Of a DNA stretch of 64,000 nt, positions 29,821 to 38,871 are shown piece after piece (position 1 is the first letter of the stretch; each line of letters starts with the position of its first letter). The position numbers and the translations under genes were made by a program. The DNA is from Bryobacteraceae bacterium (GTDB taxonomy: Bacteria; Acidobacteriota; Terriglobia; Bryobacterales; Bryobacteraceae). The notes under the pieces were generated by a model. That model did no database searches, was not told the origin of the DNA, and saw only the letters and a program-made list of their open reading frames with translations. Location of the stretch: contig JABAQT010000069.1 of assembly GCA_019187195.1 (NCBI GenBank), positions 20,929 to 84,928 on the forward strand, given 5' to 3'.

Positions 29821-31515
29821 CTATACCTTTACGACAAAATAGTAGTAATACATCGATCCCGACATAATGAGGACCCCGACGATGCAGGCTGTGGACCATG
29901 CCAGCCAGTTCAACCGCCGGCGCCGGCGCACCACCAGGTCGTGTTCGAGCAGCGGGATGCTGCCCAGAATGTTCAACTGCGTGTAAGCGCGGACATCTTT
30001 CAGATTCTTGAGAGAGGTATCCTTCAATTCGCGGCCCGCTCCCAGCAGCAGACCGAGGACGAGGCCGATTCCGGCGCCGACTCCGACAATCACCGCGCGA
30101 TTGGGTTCGGATGGTTTCTGGGGGATGGAAGCGGGATCGAGCAGTTCGAGCGTCTCGCCCTGCTGGCGGTTTTCCAGGTCGGTGGCGATCTTCGATACGC
30201 TCTGCTTCTTGTTGAGTTCCTCCACCCGCTCCCGCACCAGGTCGCGTTCGCGAAGTAGATCCATGTACTCCTTCTCACCAAGAGGCGTCGCATCAATCCG
30301 CGCCTGCGTCGTCTTGACGGCCGCATCCACGCGCTGAGCCTCTTTCAAGGATTCGTCGAGTTCGATCGCCTTGGCCTCGAGCGCGCCCTGGAGGCGCTGT
30401 ATGGAAGCCTCGAGTTCCCGTGCCTCGCGAACCACGTTTGGATTAATGATCGTTCTGGTGACCTGTTTGGCGGCCTCCGCCGGCTTTTTGGCCGCTTCTT
30501 CCTTTTCCATCGTCTCGCGCTTTTTCTTGAGGAAGTTCAACGCCGCCATGGCGCGCTGCACGTCGGGGTGCGTATCCTTGTAGCTCTCCTTCATCGCCGC
30601 AAGCTGCAGTTCCATCTGCTGGATGTCGTTTTCGAGTTTGGACATGCGGTCGCTTTTTTCCTGCGCCGCCTGCACCTGGGCCACCGTTACCTGTTCGGTG
30701 GGAGACTTCAGCGTACGGAGCTGCTCCTTGTAGATGCGCATCTGATTCTCCATCATCAGACGGTCTTCCTTCACGCGATTAATGGTCGTATTCAGGTTCG
30801 TGAGGCGCTGCTCGAGGGCATTCAACTGCTGAAGGTTCTGCGCCACCTGGTCGGGTAGTTTTCCCGCGTTGGCGACGCGGAAACGCGCGAGCTTATCCTC
30901 GACCACCTCGAGATCGCGGCGGCTCATCTCGAGCTGGTCCTTGAGAAACTGCGTCGTGAAGGTGGACTGATTCGTGCGGTCGCGAGCATTTTCGTTGATG
31001 AAGCGCGTCACCAGGTCCTGGCAAACCTTATGAGCCAGGGAACGGTTTTCATACGAGAAGGATATCTGGAAGGCTGGAACCTGGCGTTTGCCCTCCGACG
31101 TGGTGAAGTTCACCACGTTGCTGATGCGCACGTCGTACTTGCGCATGTTTTCGACCACATCTTCCATGGGGAGGCGGGCGCGGTCGCGCGGATAGAGCCC
31201 GTAGCTGTTGATGATGTTGGTGAGCGCGGTGCGGCTGAGAATCTGCTGGGCCATCGAGTTGATGCGCTGCGACATCTCCATGTTGACGTTTGTCGGGACA
31301 AAGGCGTCGGGAACGACGGGCGGCACCACACGCACGACGGCCGATGACATATAAGTGTCCGGCCAGAGGAACGCCACCAGTACGGCGATTACCAGGGCTC
31401 CAAACGCCGGCCCGAGGATCCACGCTTTTTGCCTCCGGACCATGTCGAGGTAGTCCTCGATGTCCGGCGGGCGCCGGTTCACACTGAGCGGGCTGTCGTA
31501 ATTCTCCGATTCCAT
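29821..31515 (-). CDS. Wzz/GumC-type polysaccharide chain-length determinant protein
   Basis: The 564-aa protein starts at ATG with GGAGG five bases upstream. A membrane helix near residues 35-53 (FGALVIAVLVAFLW) is followed by a Wzz domain, a long periplasmic coiled coil (about 190-400) and a second helix cluster near residues 475-495. A further helix lies at the C-terminus (LAWSTACIVGVLIMSGSMYYYY). RDLVRERVEELNKKQ and DPASIPQKPSEPNR are typical of the GNVR/GumC region before the helix. No kinase domain is attached. It partners with the kinase downstream and the export protein upstream. Confidence 0.9.
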   Translation of the reverse strand: MESENYDSPLSVNRRPPDIEDYLDMVRRQKAWILGPAFGALVIAVLVAFLWPDTYMSSAVVRVVPPVVPDAFVPTNVNMEMSQRINSMAQQILSRTALTNIINSYGLYPRDRARLPMEDVVENMRKYDVRISNVVNFTTSEGKRQVPAFQISFSYENRSLAHKVCQDLVTRFINENARDRTNQSTFTTQFLKDQLEMSRRDLEVVEDKLARFRVANAGKLPDQVAQNLQQLNALEQRLTNLNTTINRVKEDRLMMENQMRIYKEQLRTLKSPTEQVTVAQVQAAQEKSDRMSKLENDIQQMELQLAAMKESYKDTHPDVQRAMAALNFLKKKRETMEKEEAAKKPAEAAKQVTRTIINPNVVREARELEASIQRLQGALEAKAIELDESLKEAQRVDAAVKTTQARIDATPLGEKEYMDLLRERDLVRERVEELNKKQSVSKIATDLENRQQGETLELLDPASIPQKPSEPNRAVIVGVGAGIGLVLGLLLGAGRELKDTSLKNLKDVRAYTQLNILGSIPLLEHDLVVRRRRRLNWLAWSTACIVGVLIMSGSMYYYYFVVKV

Positions 31516-31542
31516 GAATCCTCCTGAAACCCGTCCACGACG

Positions 31543-32178
31543 TCAGGGAACGATGATCTGATCCCCGTTCTCCAGTGTAATGTTCTGCTGGAGGTTCTTG
31601 CCGTCCACCACCTCTTTATAGTTGAACTTGATGCGTTTGCTGCCGCGGGCGATGACGATCTTCTTACCGTTGGCGAACTCTTTCAAGCCGCCGGCCGCCC
31701 CAATCGCCTCAAGCACGGTGGTAGTGGTAACGAGAGGAAAGACGCCGGTCCGGTTGACTTCGCCGATGATGTAGTATTTCTTACTGTTGACCTGTTGAAC
31801 GGCGATGAACACCTCGGGCTTGTTCATCACCTTCGAGAGGGCGGCGGTGATCTCCTGTCCCAGTTGCTCCGGCGTATGCCCGGCAGCCTGGAGTTCACCC
31901 ACCAGCGGCATCGAAATCTTACCATCGGGGCGCACAAAGACCGGCCCTGAGAGATCCGGCTCGCGCCAAACCTTTATCATGATGATGTCCTCGGGGCCCA
32001 ACTTGTATGTCTTGGGGTCGACGGGCATGGGGGCGCCGCCAGCGTTCCTGACTTCCTCCAGCGTTTTACGGGAATCGTTGACTTGAGGATTTTCCTTCTT
32101 TTCCTGCGCTCCCTGCTGAGCCGCCAGGGCCGGCGCCGCGAGGAGGAGGATATACGTGATGGAAAAAATTCTAGCCAT
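31543..32178 (-). CDS. Wza-like polysaccharide export protein (poly-export + SLBB domains)
   Basis: The ATG at 32178 gives 211 aa with a signal peptide (MARIFSITYILLLAAPALA). A longer in-frame start is rejected because the added residues precede the signal. YKLGPEDIIMIKVWREPDLSG and VRPDGKISMPLVGELQAAGHTPEQL form the poly-export domain, and YYIIGEVNRTGVFPLV an SLBB domain ending LENGDQIIVP. It is shorter than E. coli Wza (about 380 aa), and no lipobox is seen. It forms the outer-membrane or periplasmic exit of the polysaccharide. First gene of the export cluster; a TATAAT box lies about 75 bp upstream. Confidence 0.9.
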   Translation of the reverse strand: MARIFSITYILLLAAPALAAQQGAQEKKENPQVNDSRKTLEEVRNAGGAPMPVDPKTYKLGPEDIIMIKVWREPDLSGPVFVRPDGKISMPLVGELQAAGHTPEQLGQEITAALSKVMNKPEVFIAVQQVNSKKYYIIGEVNRTGVFPLVTTTTVLEAIGAAGGLKEFANGKKIVIARGSKRIKFNYKEVVDGKNLQQNITLENGDQIIVP

Positions 32179-32254
32179 GTTGCGAAGTCCTCGATAATCT
32201 GGAATGGAATCCGGCCGGTTCAAGACCAGCGGCCTTGCCTGGATACTCCCTGTT

Positions 32255-32260
32255 ATTATA
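32255..32260 (-). promoter_or_regulatory. Candidate -10 box for the polysaccharide export operon
   Basis: A perfect TATAAT on the minus strand lies 77 bp before the wza-like ATG, in a 159-bp divergent intergenic region. The sequence at 17 bp upstream does not match a -35, so an activator or other sigma contact may be needed. The implied leader is about 70 nt. Confidence 0.4.
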
Positions 32261-32337
32261 CGCCTTGCGCCCGGAAAGAGGCTCTCCATCTACCTATTGT
32301 TGCCGCCCCTGCCGCGTTTCTCCGCATAATAGTGTGC

Positions 32338-32748
32338 ATGAACTTCTTCCTGGCCAAGACGGACCCGGACACCTACTCCATCGGCAATCTCGAACGGGAA
32401 CAGAAGACCGTCTGGGATGGAGTGACGAATCCGCAGGCGGTCCGCGCCATCCGGGGGATGCGCGTGGGGGACCTGGTATTCATCTACCACAGCGGAGGCG
32501 AAACGGCGGTGGTGGGGTTGGCGCGGGTCGCATCCGAGCCTCGCGATGATCCGGACAACGCCCGGTCGGCGGTTGTGGACCTGGAGTTTCTCACGCGCCT
32601 CGATCCGCCGACCGCGCTTTCCGAAATCAAGAAATCGCAACAATTCAACGATTGGAGCCTGGTTCGCCAGCCGCGCCTGTCGACAATGCCCGCCCCGGAC
32701 TCCTTCGCCGCATGGATGCGGAAGCGCTACCCCGGCCGGATCGACTGA
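32338..32748 (+). CDS. EVE domain protein
   Basis: The ATG at 32338 (136 aa) opens MNFFLAKTDPDTYSIGNLE, the usual EVE start; upstream in-frame codons belong to the intergenic region. WDGVTNPQAVRAIRGMRVGDLVFIYHSGG and VVGLARV complete the PUA-like fold. EVE domains bind modified bases in RNA or DNA; the ligand here is not visible. A small basic gene follows two bases after the stop, so the pair is probably cotranscribed. Confidence 0.9.
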   Translation: MNFFLAKTDPDTYSIGNLEREQKTVWDGVTNPQAVRAIRGMRVGDLVFIYHSGGETAVVGLARVASEPRDDPDNARSAVVDLEFLTRLDPPTALSEIKKSQQFNDWSLVRQPRLSTMPAPDSFAAWMRKRYPGRID

Positions 32749-32750
32749 CC

Positions 32751-32912
32751 ATGCCGCGGAAGAAGCCCTCCCAACCCGATGCCGGAAAGAAAGCGCGCCG
32801 CATCGCCCGTAATGTGATCGGGACGGTGCCCGTGGAGAAGGTGATTCTCCCCAAGACGCTGCGGAAGAAGCCGAAACACAGGAAAAGCCTCGAGCGGGAC
32901 GAATCTCAATAG
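32751..32912 (+). CDS. Small basic protein (53 aa) of unknown function
   Basis: Begins [17 protein letters not shown] two bases after the EVE stop. It is rich in Lys/Arg (RKKPKHRKS near the end) with a central hydrophobic stretch, [13 protein letters not shown]. The composition suggests nucleic-acid or ribosome contact. Its last seven bases overlap the end of the convergent HNH gene. It could be a real small gene, given the tight spacing, but no homology is claimed. Confidence 0.5.
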   Translation: MPRKKPSQPDAGKKARRIARNVIGTVPVEKVILPKTLRKKPKHRKSLERDESQ

Positions 32913-33433
32913 AACAGGTACTTCCGCCATTGCGTGTCGCCCTTGGCGAGCATTCGCATCAGGTGGCGGCTGGTGTGGAGAGTGAAGGGATGCGGCGCCC
33001 GGTGAAGTTTCATTCCCGCCTCGTCCGGTGTGCGGTTGCCCTTGCGGTTGTTGCAGGCATGGCAGCAGGCCACGAGATTTTCCCAGGAGCTTTCGCCGGC
33101 GCGGGAACGTGGCAGGACGTGATCCAGGGTCAATTCGGCGGATGGCATGGTACGGCCGCAATACTGGCAGGTATAGCGGTCGCGGAGGAGGATGTTCTTT
33201 CGTGAAAGAGCGCGGCTTTGATGCGGAATCCGGCGGTATTCGAGCAGGCGGATGACGGAGGGGAGCTGCATGGCCTGCAGCGAGGAGTGCACATAGGCGC
33301 TGGCGTGCTCCTCGGCGGCGGCGACACCCTTCAAGACCAGAATGAGAGCACGGCGCGCGGCGCACACGTTGATCGGTTCATAGCTCGCGTTCAGCACGAG
33401 CACCGGATTATGCAACCGGTCCAGACTGGACAT
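32906..33433 (-). CDS. HNH endonuclease family protein
   Basis: The 175-residue protein begins with the acidobacterial/cyanobacterial type N-terminus [21 protein letters not shown]. The HNH nuclease follows: CQYCGR and [11 protein letters not shown] provide the paired zinc Cys residues, and [11 protein letters not shown] the catalytic His. These stand-alone HNH proteins are common and mostly uncharacterised; a defence or repair role is possible but not shown. Its ATG directly follows the ComF stop, with GGGGGA as ribosome-binding site, so the pair is translationally coupled. Confidence 0.9.
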   Translation of the reverse strand: MSSLDRLHNPVLVLNASYEPINVCAARRALILVLKGVAAAEEHASAYVHSSLQAMQLPSVIRLLEYRRIPHQSRALSRKNILLRDRYTCQYCGRTMPSAELTLDHVLPRSRAGESSWENLVACCHACNNRKGNRTPDEAGMKLHRAPHPFTLHTSRHLMRMLAKGDTQWRKYLFY

Positions 33434-34222
33434 TTACCATCCCCCAGCGGCGTTCGATTTTGCCAGGGCGCCAGGCCCTGATGGAAAACTCCTTCTGTCC
33501 GTGCGCGCCAGCGTCAGCACGGTCACGCGCGCGGCGCCGCTGCGCTTCAATGCGGCTCCGCAGGCGGAAACAGTGGCGCCGGTAGTCATCACGTCGTCGA
33601 CCAGCAGGACATGCTGCCCATCGAGCTTCCTGGTCGAGCGGAACGCGCCTCTCACGTTTCTCCTGCGGTCGTGATCGCTCAGTCCGGCCTGTGGCGGCGT
33701 TTTTCTGGCGCGGCGCAACACCAGCGCCATGGGCACGCCCGTGCGGCGCGAAACCTCCCTGGCCAGCAGTTCGGACTGGTTGAAGCCCCGGGACCATTTC
33801 CGCCTCCAGTGCATCGGCACGGGGACGATGAGATCGAGGCGTTCCCGCCGCTGAAGGGCCGCCAGCAGATAGCCGGCGAGCGGTTTCGCCAGCGTATGGA
33901 TGCCGGCGTACTTGTACAGGTGGATCAGTTTGCGGAGTGTGCCCTCATGGAAGCCGTAGCTCGAGGCGCTGTCGAATCCGTTCATTCCTCCGCGGCATAG
34001 TCCGCAGAGCCCCCGCTCATCGAGGGGGTGGGGTGTGTGAAAGGGGGTCCGGCACGCGGCGCAGAAATAATCCGCCTCAATGGGAGCGGCGCCCTCGAGG
34101 CATTTCCGGCATACCGGATACCTGGCGACGCTGGTGAGCGGGTTATCGCATATCCGGCAGGAATCGGGAAAAACAAGGTTGAAAAGGCCGGACCAAACTT
34201 TGGGCAGGGCGAGAGAAGGCAA
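33434..34222 (-). CDS. ComF family phosphoribosyltransferase-like protein
   Basis: The 262-aa product from TTG has no nearby strong ribosome site; the in-frame stop upstream limits alternatives. An N-terminal double zinc knuckle (CRICDNPL, CRKCLEG, CAACRTPF, CGLCRGG) is followed by a PRTase domain: VPVPMHWRRKWSRGFNQSELLAREVSRR and the PRPP-binding VLLVDDVMTTGATVSACGAALK. ComF proteins serve DNA uptake or recombination. The C-terminal tail after VLTLARTD is unusual and low-complexity. Confidence 0.9.
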   Translation of the reverse strand: MPSLALPKVWSGLFNLVFPDSCRICDNPLTSVARYPVCRKCLEGAAPIEADYFCAACRTPFHTPHPLDERGLCGLCRGGMNGFDSASSYGFHEGTLRKLIHLYKYAGIHTLAKPLAGYLLAALQRRERLDLIVPVPMHWRRKWSRGFNQSELLAREVSRRTGVPMALVLRRARKTPPQAGLSDHDRRRNVRGAFRSTRKLDGQHVLLVDDVMTTGATVSACGAALKRSGAARVTVLTLARTDRRSFPSGPGALAKSNAAGGW

Positions 34223-34328
34223 CGTTTGAGCCAGCCATCTACTCGAGAAGACTCACCTCCCAAAAACACAGTGTACAACAGCGCGGCCCTGGGGGAAGGC
34301 AGCGGGGCTATTCGCTTCGCCCGCAGCC

Positions 34329-34472
34329 ATGAAGTTCCCGGCCTGGCAGGCCGATAGAAGAGAAGGATCTTCTTTCCCGCCGTGGGGATTGCGGGTTGCC
34401 CGGACAATGATGCCGGGTTTACCATCGTGTTTTCGACGGTTGTTGGAAAGGGCATCGAGGGAGACCACGTGA
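34329..34472 (+). CDS. Possible 47-codon upstream ORF overlapping the Hpt start
   Basis: An ATG at 34329 opens a 47-codon frame (MKFPAWQADRREG...) whose TGA overlaps the GTG start of the Hpt gene as GTGA. No ribosome-binding site precedes it and its composition is unremarkable, so it may be chance. If translated it would couple to Hpt expression. Confidence 0.2.
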   Translation: MKFPAWQADRREGSSFPPWGLRVARTMMPGLPSCFRRLLERASRETT

Positions 34473-34831
34473 ATTTTCCAAGTCAGTTGGCCGTGCTTGA
34501 TCGTTCAATAGCCCTGTCACGGGTTGGCGGCGATACGGAACTTCTACAGGAAATGGCGCAGCTCTTTCTGGAGGAGTACCCATCTCAACTGAGTCTCATC
34601 CGCGCGGCGGTGCAAGCCCGGGATGCGAAGGCTTTGGAGCGTTCCGCTCACAGCCTGAAGGGATCCATCGGCAACTTTGGAGCGGAATCCGCCCACCAGG
34701 CGGCGTTCGCGCTGGAGATGATAGGGCGGCAGGGCAACCTAGATCAGGCCGATGACGCTCTGCGGAAACTGGAGGGTACGCTCTCAGCGCTCAAACCGGC
34801 CATGGAGTCGCTCGCTCATAGCGCCGTTTAG
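34469..34831 (+). CDS. Hpt (histidine phosphotransfer) domain protein
   Basis: The GTG start (120 aa) has GAGGGAGA upstream at good spacing. The protein is a single four-helix Hpt module. AHSLKGSIGNFGAESAHQAA carries the phospho-accepting His in the AHxLKG motif. It would relay phosphate between a hybrid kinase and a response regulator, but no partner is encoded nearby. The 246-bp gap before it has no other supported gene; it also contains the ComF leader on the other strand. Confidence 0.85.
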   Translation: MNFPSQLAVLDRSIALSRVGGDTELLQEMAQLFLEEYPSQLSLIRAAVQARDAKALERSAHSLKGSIGNFGAESAHQAAFALEMIGRQGNLDQADDALRKLEGTLSALKPAMESLAHSAV

Positions 34832-34897
34832 CCGGCGGAGAATTTCGCGGTCGCCGAGCCGCCGGACAACAGCCTTCCATTGCGTTACCGTGTAGGC

Positions 34898-35125
34898 ATG
34901 GATAGGGTGACAGTCGAGATCCCCGCGGAACTCGTCGCCGCTGCGGGCGTAGCCATGGCCGACTCGTCGGCTGAAATTACGCGTCTTGTGGCGCTTGCGC
35001 TGCATCGTGAAGGCAGGCTGTCGCTCGAGCGCGCGGCGGAGTTGAGTCTCACCCCGGTCGATCAGTTCCTTGACTTCGCGGTGAGGCACGAAGACCATCG
35101 ATCGGCGGAACCTCTCGGCATTTGA
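34898..35125 (+). CDS. UPF0175 family small protein
   Basis: The 75-aa protein starts MDRVTVEIPAELV. LVALALHREGRLSLERAAELSLTPVDQFLDF matches the UPF0175 core (REGKLSLxxAAEL...FLxLL), a short helix-turn-helix-like domain, sometimes an antitoxin partner of a PIN toxin. No PIN gene is adjacent. It converges with the rhamnose isomerase gene, seven bases away. Confidence 0.65.
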   Translation: MDRVTVEIPAELVAAAGVAMADSSAEITRLVALALHREGRLSLERAAELSLTPVDQFLDFAVRHEDHRSAEPLGI

Positions 35126-35132
35126 GTGCGCT

Positions 35133-36323
35133 TCAGGCGTAGCTCGCCACGGCGCCGCGGTTGCGCGCTTCGCGGTCAGCGGTGACGCGCTCCAGATAGC
35201 CGCTTTCACGAAACGCTTTCAAAGGATTCTCCGGAATTCCCCGGGCGCGCCGCCATTCAAGAATCAGCGGCTTCACGTCGGAAGCAAAAGCTTCCTGCAG
35301 GCATTCCTCGGCATCGACGAGGTTGCAGGCATCCTGGTGTCCGCTCAGGACCGCGTGATCGACCAGCAGGCTCTTCGCGTAGATCTCCTGAGCCCGGATG
35401 ACGCTTTGAATCATCGCCTCGATTTTCCCCTTCAGGTTGTGGCTTTGGTCAATCATGTAGGCAATGTCCGCCCGGCTTCCGGTTTCCCACTCCCAATAGC
35501 GGATCTCGTGGAAGATGCGAAAGAGCTGGTAGGGGTCGATGCTCCCCAGGGTGAGGTCGTCGTCGGCGTAGCGGCGGTCGTTGAAATGAAACCCTCCCAG
35601 CATTCCCTCGGCGAGCAGCCAGGCTACGATCTGCTCGATATTCTGGGCCTGGTAGTGATGGCCCAGATCGACGAGGACCTTCGCCTGATCACCCGCTCCG
35701 CGCGCCAACAGCAGGGCCATGCCCCAATCAGCAATGTCGGTGTGATAGAACGCCGGCTCGAACGGTTTATATTCGACCAGCATTCGCTGCCCCTCGCCGA
35801 GTTGGCCGTGGAGCGAGCGGAGCCCTTCGAGGAACCACTGGCGCCGCTTGCGGATATGCTGTGTGCCGGGGTAGTTCGAGCCGTCCGCGAACCACAGGGA
35901 GATATCCCTGCTGCCCGTGGCCGCGCTGATGCGGACGCATTCGGCCATGTGATCGAGCGCCGCCCGGCGCACCGCCGGGTCCGGGTTGCCGAGCGAACCG
36001 TGTTTGTAGCACTGGTCCTGAAACACATTCGGGTTGATGGACCCGATGCGCACGCCGTGGCGCGAGGCAATCCGCTCGACGCCGTTCGCGTCCGAAACGC
36101 CATTGGGGAAATCCCACAACACATGCACCGCCACCGAGGGGCAGCATCCGGTGTGGCGGTGAACCTGTCCGGCATCGCTCAACTTCTCTTCGATCGTCGA
36201 GGCGGCGGCCAACTGCGTAAACTTGCCGAATCGCGTTCCGGTGTTGGCGAATCCCCACGATGGAACTTCGATTTCGAAGCGGTCGAGGGCCTCCAGAATC
36301 AGGGTGCGTTGTGCGTCGTTCAT
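35133..36323 (-). CDS. rhaI: L-rhamnose isomerase (RhaI type, TIM barrel)
   Basis: The ATG at 36323 gives 396 aa. The TIM-barrel strands carry ISLWFADGSNYPG, LVEYKPFEPAFYHTDIADWG (Glu metal ligand), KVLVDLGHHYQAQNIE (Asp/His), and GGFHFNDRRYADDDLTLGSIDP (His/Asp), the set that binds the divalent metals. This pattern matches the Pseudomonas stutzeri-like L-rhamnose isomerase subgroup, distinct from E. coli RhaA. It converts L-rhamnose to L-rhamnulose. Third gene of a likely operon behind the MFS (14 bp) and the CE15 esterase. No kinase or aldolase is nearby. Confidence 0.75.
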   Translation of the reverse strand: MNDAQRTLILEALDRFEIEVPSWGFANTGTRFGKFTQLAAASTIEEKLSDAGQVHRHTGCCPSVAVHVLWDFPNGVSDANGVERIASRHGVRIGSINPNVFQDQCYKHGSLGNPDPAVRRAALDHMAECVRISAATGSRDISLWFADGSNYPGTQHIRKRRQWFLEGLRSLHGQLGEGQRMLVEYKPFEPAFYHTDIADWGMALLLARGAGDQAKVLVDLGHHYQAQNIEQIVAWLLAEGMLGGFHFNDRRYADDDLTLGSIDPYQLFRIFHEIRYWEWETGSRADIAYMIDQSHNLKGKIEAMIQSVIRAQEIYAKSLLVDHAVLSGHQDACNLVDAEECLQEAFASDVKPLILEWRRARGIPENPLKAFRESGYLERVTADREARNRGAVASYA

Positions 36324-36337
36324 TGGGACTCCCTGTA

Positions 36338-37561
36338 TCAGTCTAATTCCGGCGGCGCGTACTCCGCCCGCACCAGGAAGACGTACGCCGCGACCCCCAC
36401 AATCAGCAGGAATCCGACGGCGAACATCGGGGCGGCATAGCTCCCCGTGATGTCCTTGAGGAAGCCGGTGACGATCGGAGCGGCGATTCCGGAGAGATTC
36501 GCGGCGCAGTTCTGCACCCCGGCAATGACCCCGATGGAAGCCCCGGGCATGAGCGTCTGAGTGAGCGCCCAATAATTCGCCGTGGCAAGGCCAAGCCCGC
36601 TGAGCGAGATGATGGCGAACCACAAAGCCACGTCATTCGATTTCGCCAGGGCGCCTACCAGTTCCGTGCTCGCCAGAAGAAATCCGGCGATGGTGAAGAG
36701 CTTTCGCGTCCGCACGGGGTCCGCGCCGCGCGCGATCAGGCGGTCGGCAACGTAGCCGGCAAGAGTGGCCACCGCCGCCATGCCCGCGAAACTGAACCCC
36801 GTGAAGGCACCCGACTTGCTCAGCGACAGGCCGCGGCTCTCGGCGAAATAAGCCGGCAGCCACGTCATGCAGAAGTAGACGAAATAGTTGTAACAGAAGG
36901 CCCCGAGGATAATCCCCCAGGTGAGGCGCGTGCGCAGCAGGCGGGAGAGCCCGACGCCCTTTCCGGTCTTCTTCTCCGCCGCTTCCAACTGCCGGTCGTC
37001 ATCCTTCACGAGAATCAGCCAGGGAACCAGCCACAACAGCGAGCCCAGCCCGAGGATGACGAACATCTCGCGCCATCCATAGTGCACGATCAGAAACGCG
37101 GCTACCGGAGCGCCGATCGCCGGCCCCAGCTTGGTTCCGGCCATGTACACTCCGACGGCCAGTCCCCGCTGTTCCTCCCCGATGTGGAAACGGATCCAGC
37201 GCATGCTGGCGGGGGTGACCAGCGCCTCGCCGCACCCCAGCAGGAACCGCAATCCGAGCAGATGGCCCACGGTTCCGATTCCCGCCGTGGCGGCGGAAAT
37301 CACACTCCAGAACGCGAACGCGAACGCGTAGGGAAGCTTCACTCCGAAGCGGTCCACCACGAAACCGGCCGGGATCTGGAGAAACGCGTAGGACCAGAAG
37401 AACGCCGAATTCATCAACCCGCGGTCGTTATCCGTGAGGGAAAATTCGTGTATGAACTCCTTGGCCGCCAGGGCCACCGAGAGATTCGCCCGGTCGAGGT
37501 AGGCGATGATCATCCCGAGGCTGAGAAGGCAGACAATCCACCAGCGGCGGGCCGCCGTCAT
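36338..37561 (-). CDS. MFS sugar-acid/anion symporter (ACS family)
   Basis: The ATG at 37561 shares a base with the preceding stop (TGATG), so translation is coupled to the CE15 gene. The 407-aa protein has twelve helices, with the ACS-family first-helix motif YLDRANLSVALA and the cytoplasmic loop GFVVDRFGVKLP. GCGEALVTPASMRWIRFHIGEEQRGLAVGVYMAG matches hexuronate/glucarate transporters (ExuT/GudP-like). It probably brings in the monosaccharide acid or deoxysugar released by the esterase system. It has no signal of truncation. Confidence 0.85.
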   Translation of the reverse strand: MTAARRWWIVCLLSLGMIIAYLDRANLSVALAAKEFIHEFSLTDNDRGLMNSAFFWSYAFLQIPAGFVVDRFGVKLPYAFAFAFWSVISAATAGIGTVGHLLGLRFLLGCGEALVTPASMRWIRFHIGEEQRGLAVGVYMAGTKLGPAIGAPVAAFLIVHYGWREMFVILGLGSLLWLVPWLILVKDDDRQLEAAEKKTGKGVGLSRLLRTRLTWGIILGAFCYNYFVYFCMTWLPAYFAESRGLSLSKSGAFTGFSFAGMAAVATLAGYVADRLIARGADPVRTRKLFTIAGFLLASTELVGALAKSNDVALWFAIISLSGLGLATANYWALTQTLMPGASIGVIAGVQNCAANLSGIAAPIVTGFLKDITGSYAAPMFAVGFLLIVGVAAYVFLVRAEYAPPELD

Positions 37562-38829
37562 CAACGCGCCTTCCAATGCTTGTCGGCGAAGGTCAGAAAC
37601 TGCTCCCAGTCATACTCGGTGACGTCGTGTTTTCCCGCCCGGATGTGATAGCCGATGGTGTTCATGATGGGCTGGTGCAATGCCGGCATCCGATCTGTTC
37701 CGAGGCCTGCCGCGTGAAACAGGCTGTAGACCGGCCCGGCGCCCACCGCCGAGAGAAACTCCCCGCGCGGGTCGGCTTCCAGGTCTTCCTCGGCGCTGGC
37801 TATGTACACGGGGCGCGGCGCAATCAGCGCGACCAGTTCATGTTGATCCACCGGAAGGGCGGCCACGTCATTGTTGTACTTCTTGAAATTGGCGCAAAAC
37901 CAGTGTGGGAAGACGGCGTTGATGCGCTCGACGGTCTCTCCGTAGTTGCGGCGGGCGAGCGCCGCGCCGCCTTCTCCGGAGTTATTCGAGATGACCATGG
38001 CAAACCGCTGGTCCTCGGCGCCTGCCCAGAGGGCCGTTTTTCCAAGTCTTGAATGCCCCCACACGGCCACGTGCTTCGAGTCGATGTCGCGGTCCTTTTC
38101 GAAGTAATCCATCACACGGCTCAGCCCCCAGGCCCATGCCCCGATGGCGTTCCACTGATCCGGATCGGGGGCGGTCTGTCCCGGACGGTAGAAGTGGGGA
38201 ATTATGGATTCGGCAAGCGCATCCTTGCGGTCGGGAAAGATGTCGCCGTAATAGACGGTGGCGACGGCGTAGCCGCGCCGGAGAACGGTCTTCACCTGGA
38301 ATCTGCTTGCTTCCGAGCCCCGGCTCGCTTCGGTGGCGCGGTTGTTCTCGACGCCGGGAGCGTTTCGCATCCAGCCGGTGGATATAGCGACGCCGGCGTC
38401 ATTCGCCACCGCCTGGTTGCCGCGGAAATTCAGGCCCAGAAACACGGGATAGGGGCGCTTCCTGTCGTTGGGGAGGTAGATGAGCAGGTGCATCTTTTGT
38501 TTCGGCGTGAGCCAGATGTCCACCTCCTTGCGCGTCGCGTCTCCACCGAGCGCTTTCGCCTCGCGCGAGGTGACCTCGAATTCCAGTTTGCCCGGCTTGG
38601 GCGCGCTCCTGCCGTAGACTTCGGATTCAAACAGGTGGAGAATTTCCGGCCGCCGCTGACTTTTCCACGTGGAGGCGTCGCGCACCGTCCGGCCATTGGC
38701 AAGCAGAAGCGGATCGGGCAGGGTGTACGCGCCTACTTTCGACTCATCGTGATTCTCCACGGGCCGGGGACTCTGCGCGGACACAAGAAGAACCGGACAG
38801 AGGAAGAGCCAGAGCTTGCGTGCCATCAT
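37561..38829 (-). CDS. CE15 glucuronoyl methylesterase-like exported enzyme
   Basis: The 422-aa protein has a signal peptide ([19 protein letters not shown]). The alpha/beta hydrolase fold shows the CE15 nucleophile loop [11 protein letters not shown] (Ser260), the acid in NNSGEGG (Glu286) and the His region [34 protein letters not shown] precedes the nucleophile, as in bacterial CE15 members. CE15 enzymes cleave ester links between glucuronoxylan and lignin. First gene of the unit with MFS and RhaI; it diverges from the enolase-superfamily gene across 42 bp. A second ATG directly follows the first. Confidence 0.88.
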   Translation of the reverse strand: MMARKLWLFLCPVLLVSAQSPRPVENHDESKVGAYTLPDPLLLANGRTVRDASTWKSQRRPEILHLFESEVYGRSAPKPGKLEFEVTSREAKALGGDATRKEVDIWLTPKQKMHLLIYLPNDRKRPYPVFLGLNFRGNQAVANDAGVAISTGWMRNAPGVENNRATEASRGSEASRFQVKTVLRRGYAVATVYYGDIFPDRKDALAESIIPHFYRPGQTAPDPDQWNAIGAWAWGLSRVMDYFEKDRDIDSKHVAVWGHSRLGKTALWAGAEDQRFAMVISNNSGEGGAALARRNYGETVERINAVFPHWFCANFKKYNNDVAALPVDQHELVALIAPRPVYIASAEEDLEADPRGEFLSAVGAGPVYSLFHAAGLGTDRMPALHQPIMNTIGYHIRAGKHDVTEYDWEQFLTFADKHWKAR

Positions 38830-38834
38830 CCCTC

Positions 38835-38848
38835 TGAGGATACCCTCA
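38835..38848. promoter_or_regulatory. Short inverted repeat in a divergent 42-bp intergenic region
   Basis: TGAGG, a 4-nt spacer and CCTCA form a perfect inverted repeat between the CE15 gene (minus) and the enolase-superfamily gene (plus). It overlaps bases near the minus-strand ribosome-binding site. It could be half of an operator. Five-base arms are weak evidence on their own. Confidence 0.3.
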
Positions 38849-38871
38849 AATTCGATATGATGTGTGCCGGC

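Noticed and set aside
34223..34468. Possible riboswitch or structured leader in the ComF-Hpt gap
   Set aside because: I looked for c-di-GMP and cobalamin core motifs and did not find them. A few GC-rich stems are expected by chance in this genome.
36324..36623. N-terminal extension of the rhamnose isomerase frame (about 100 codons)
   Set aside because: It overlaps the end of the MFS gene antiparallel to its reading phase and has shadow composition; the ATG at 36323 matches the family N-terminus.
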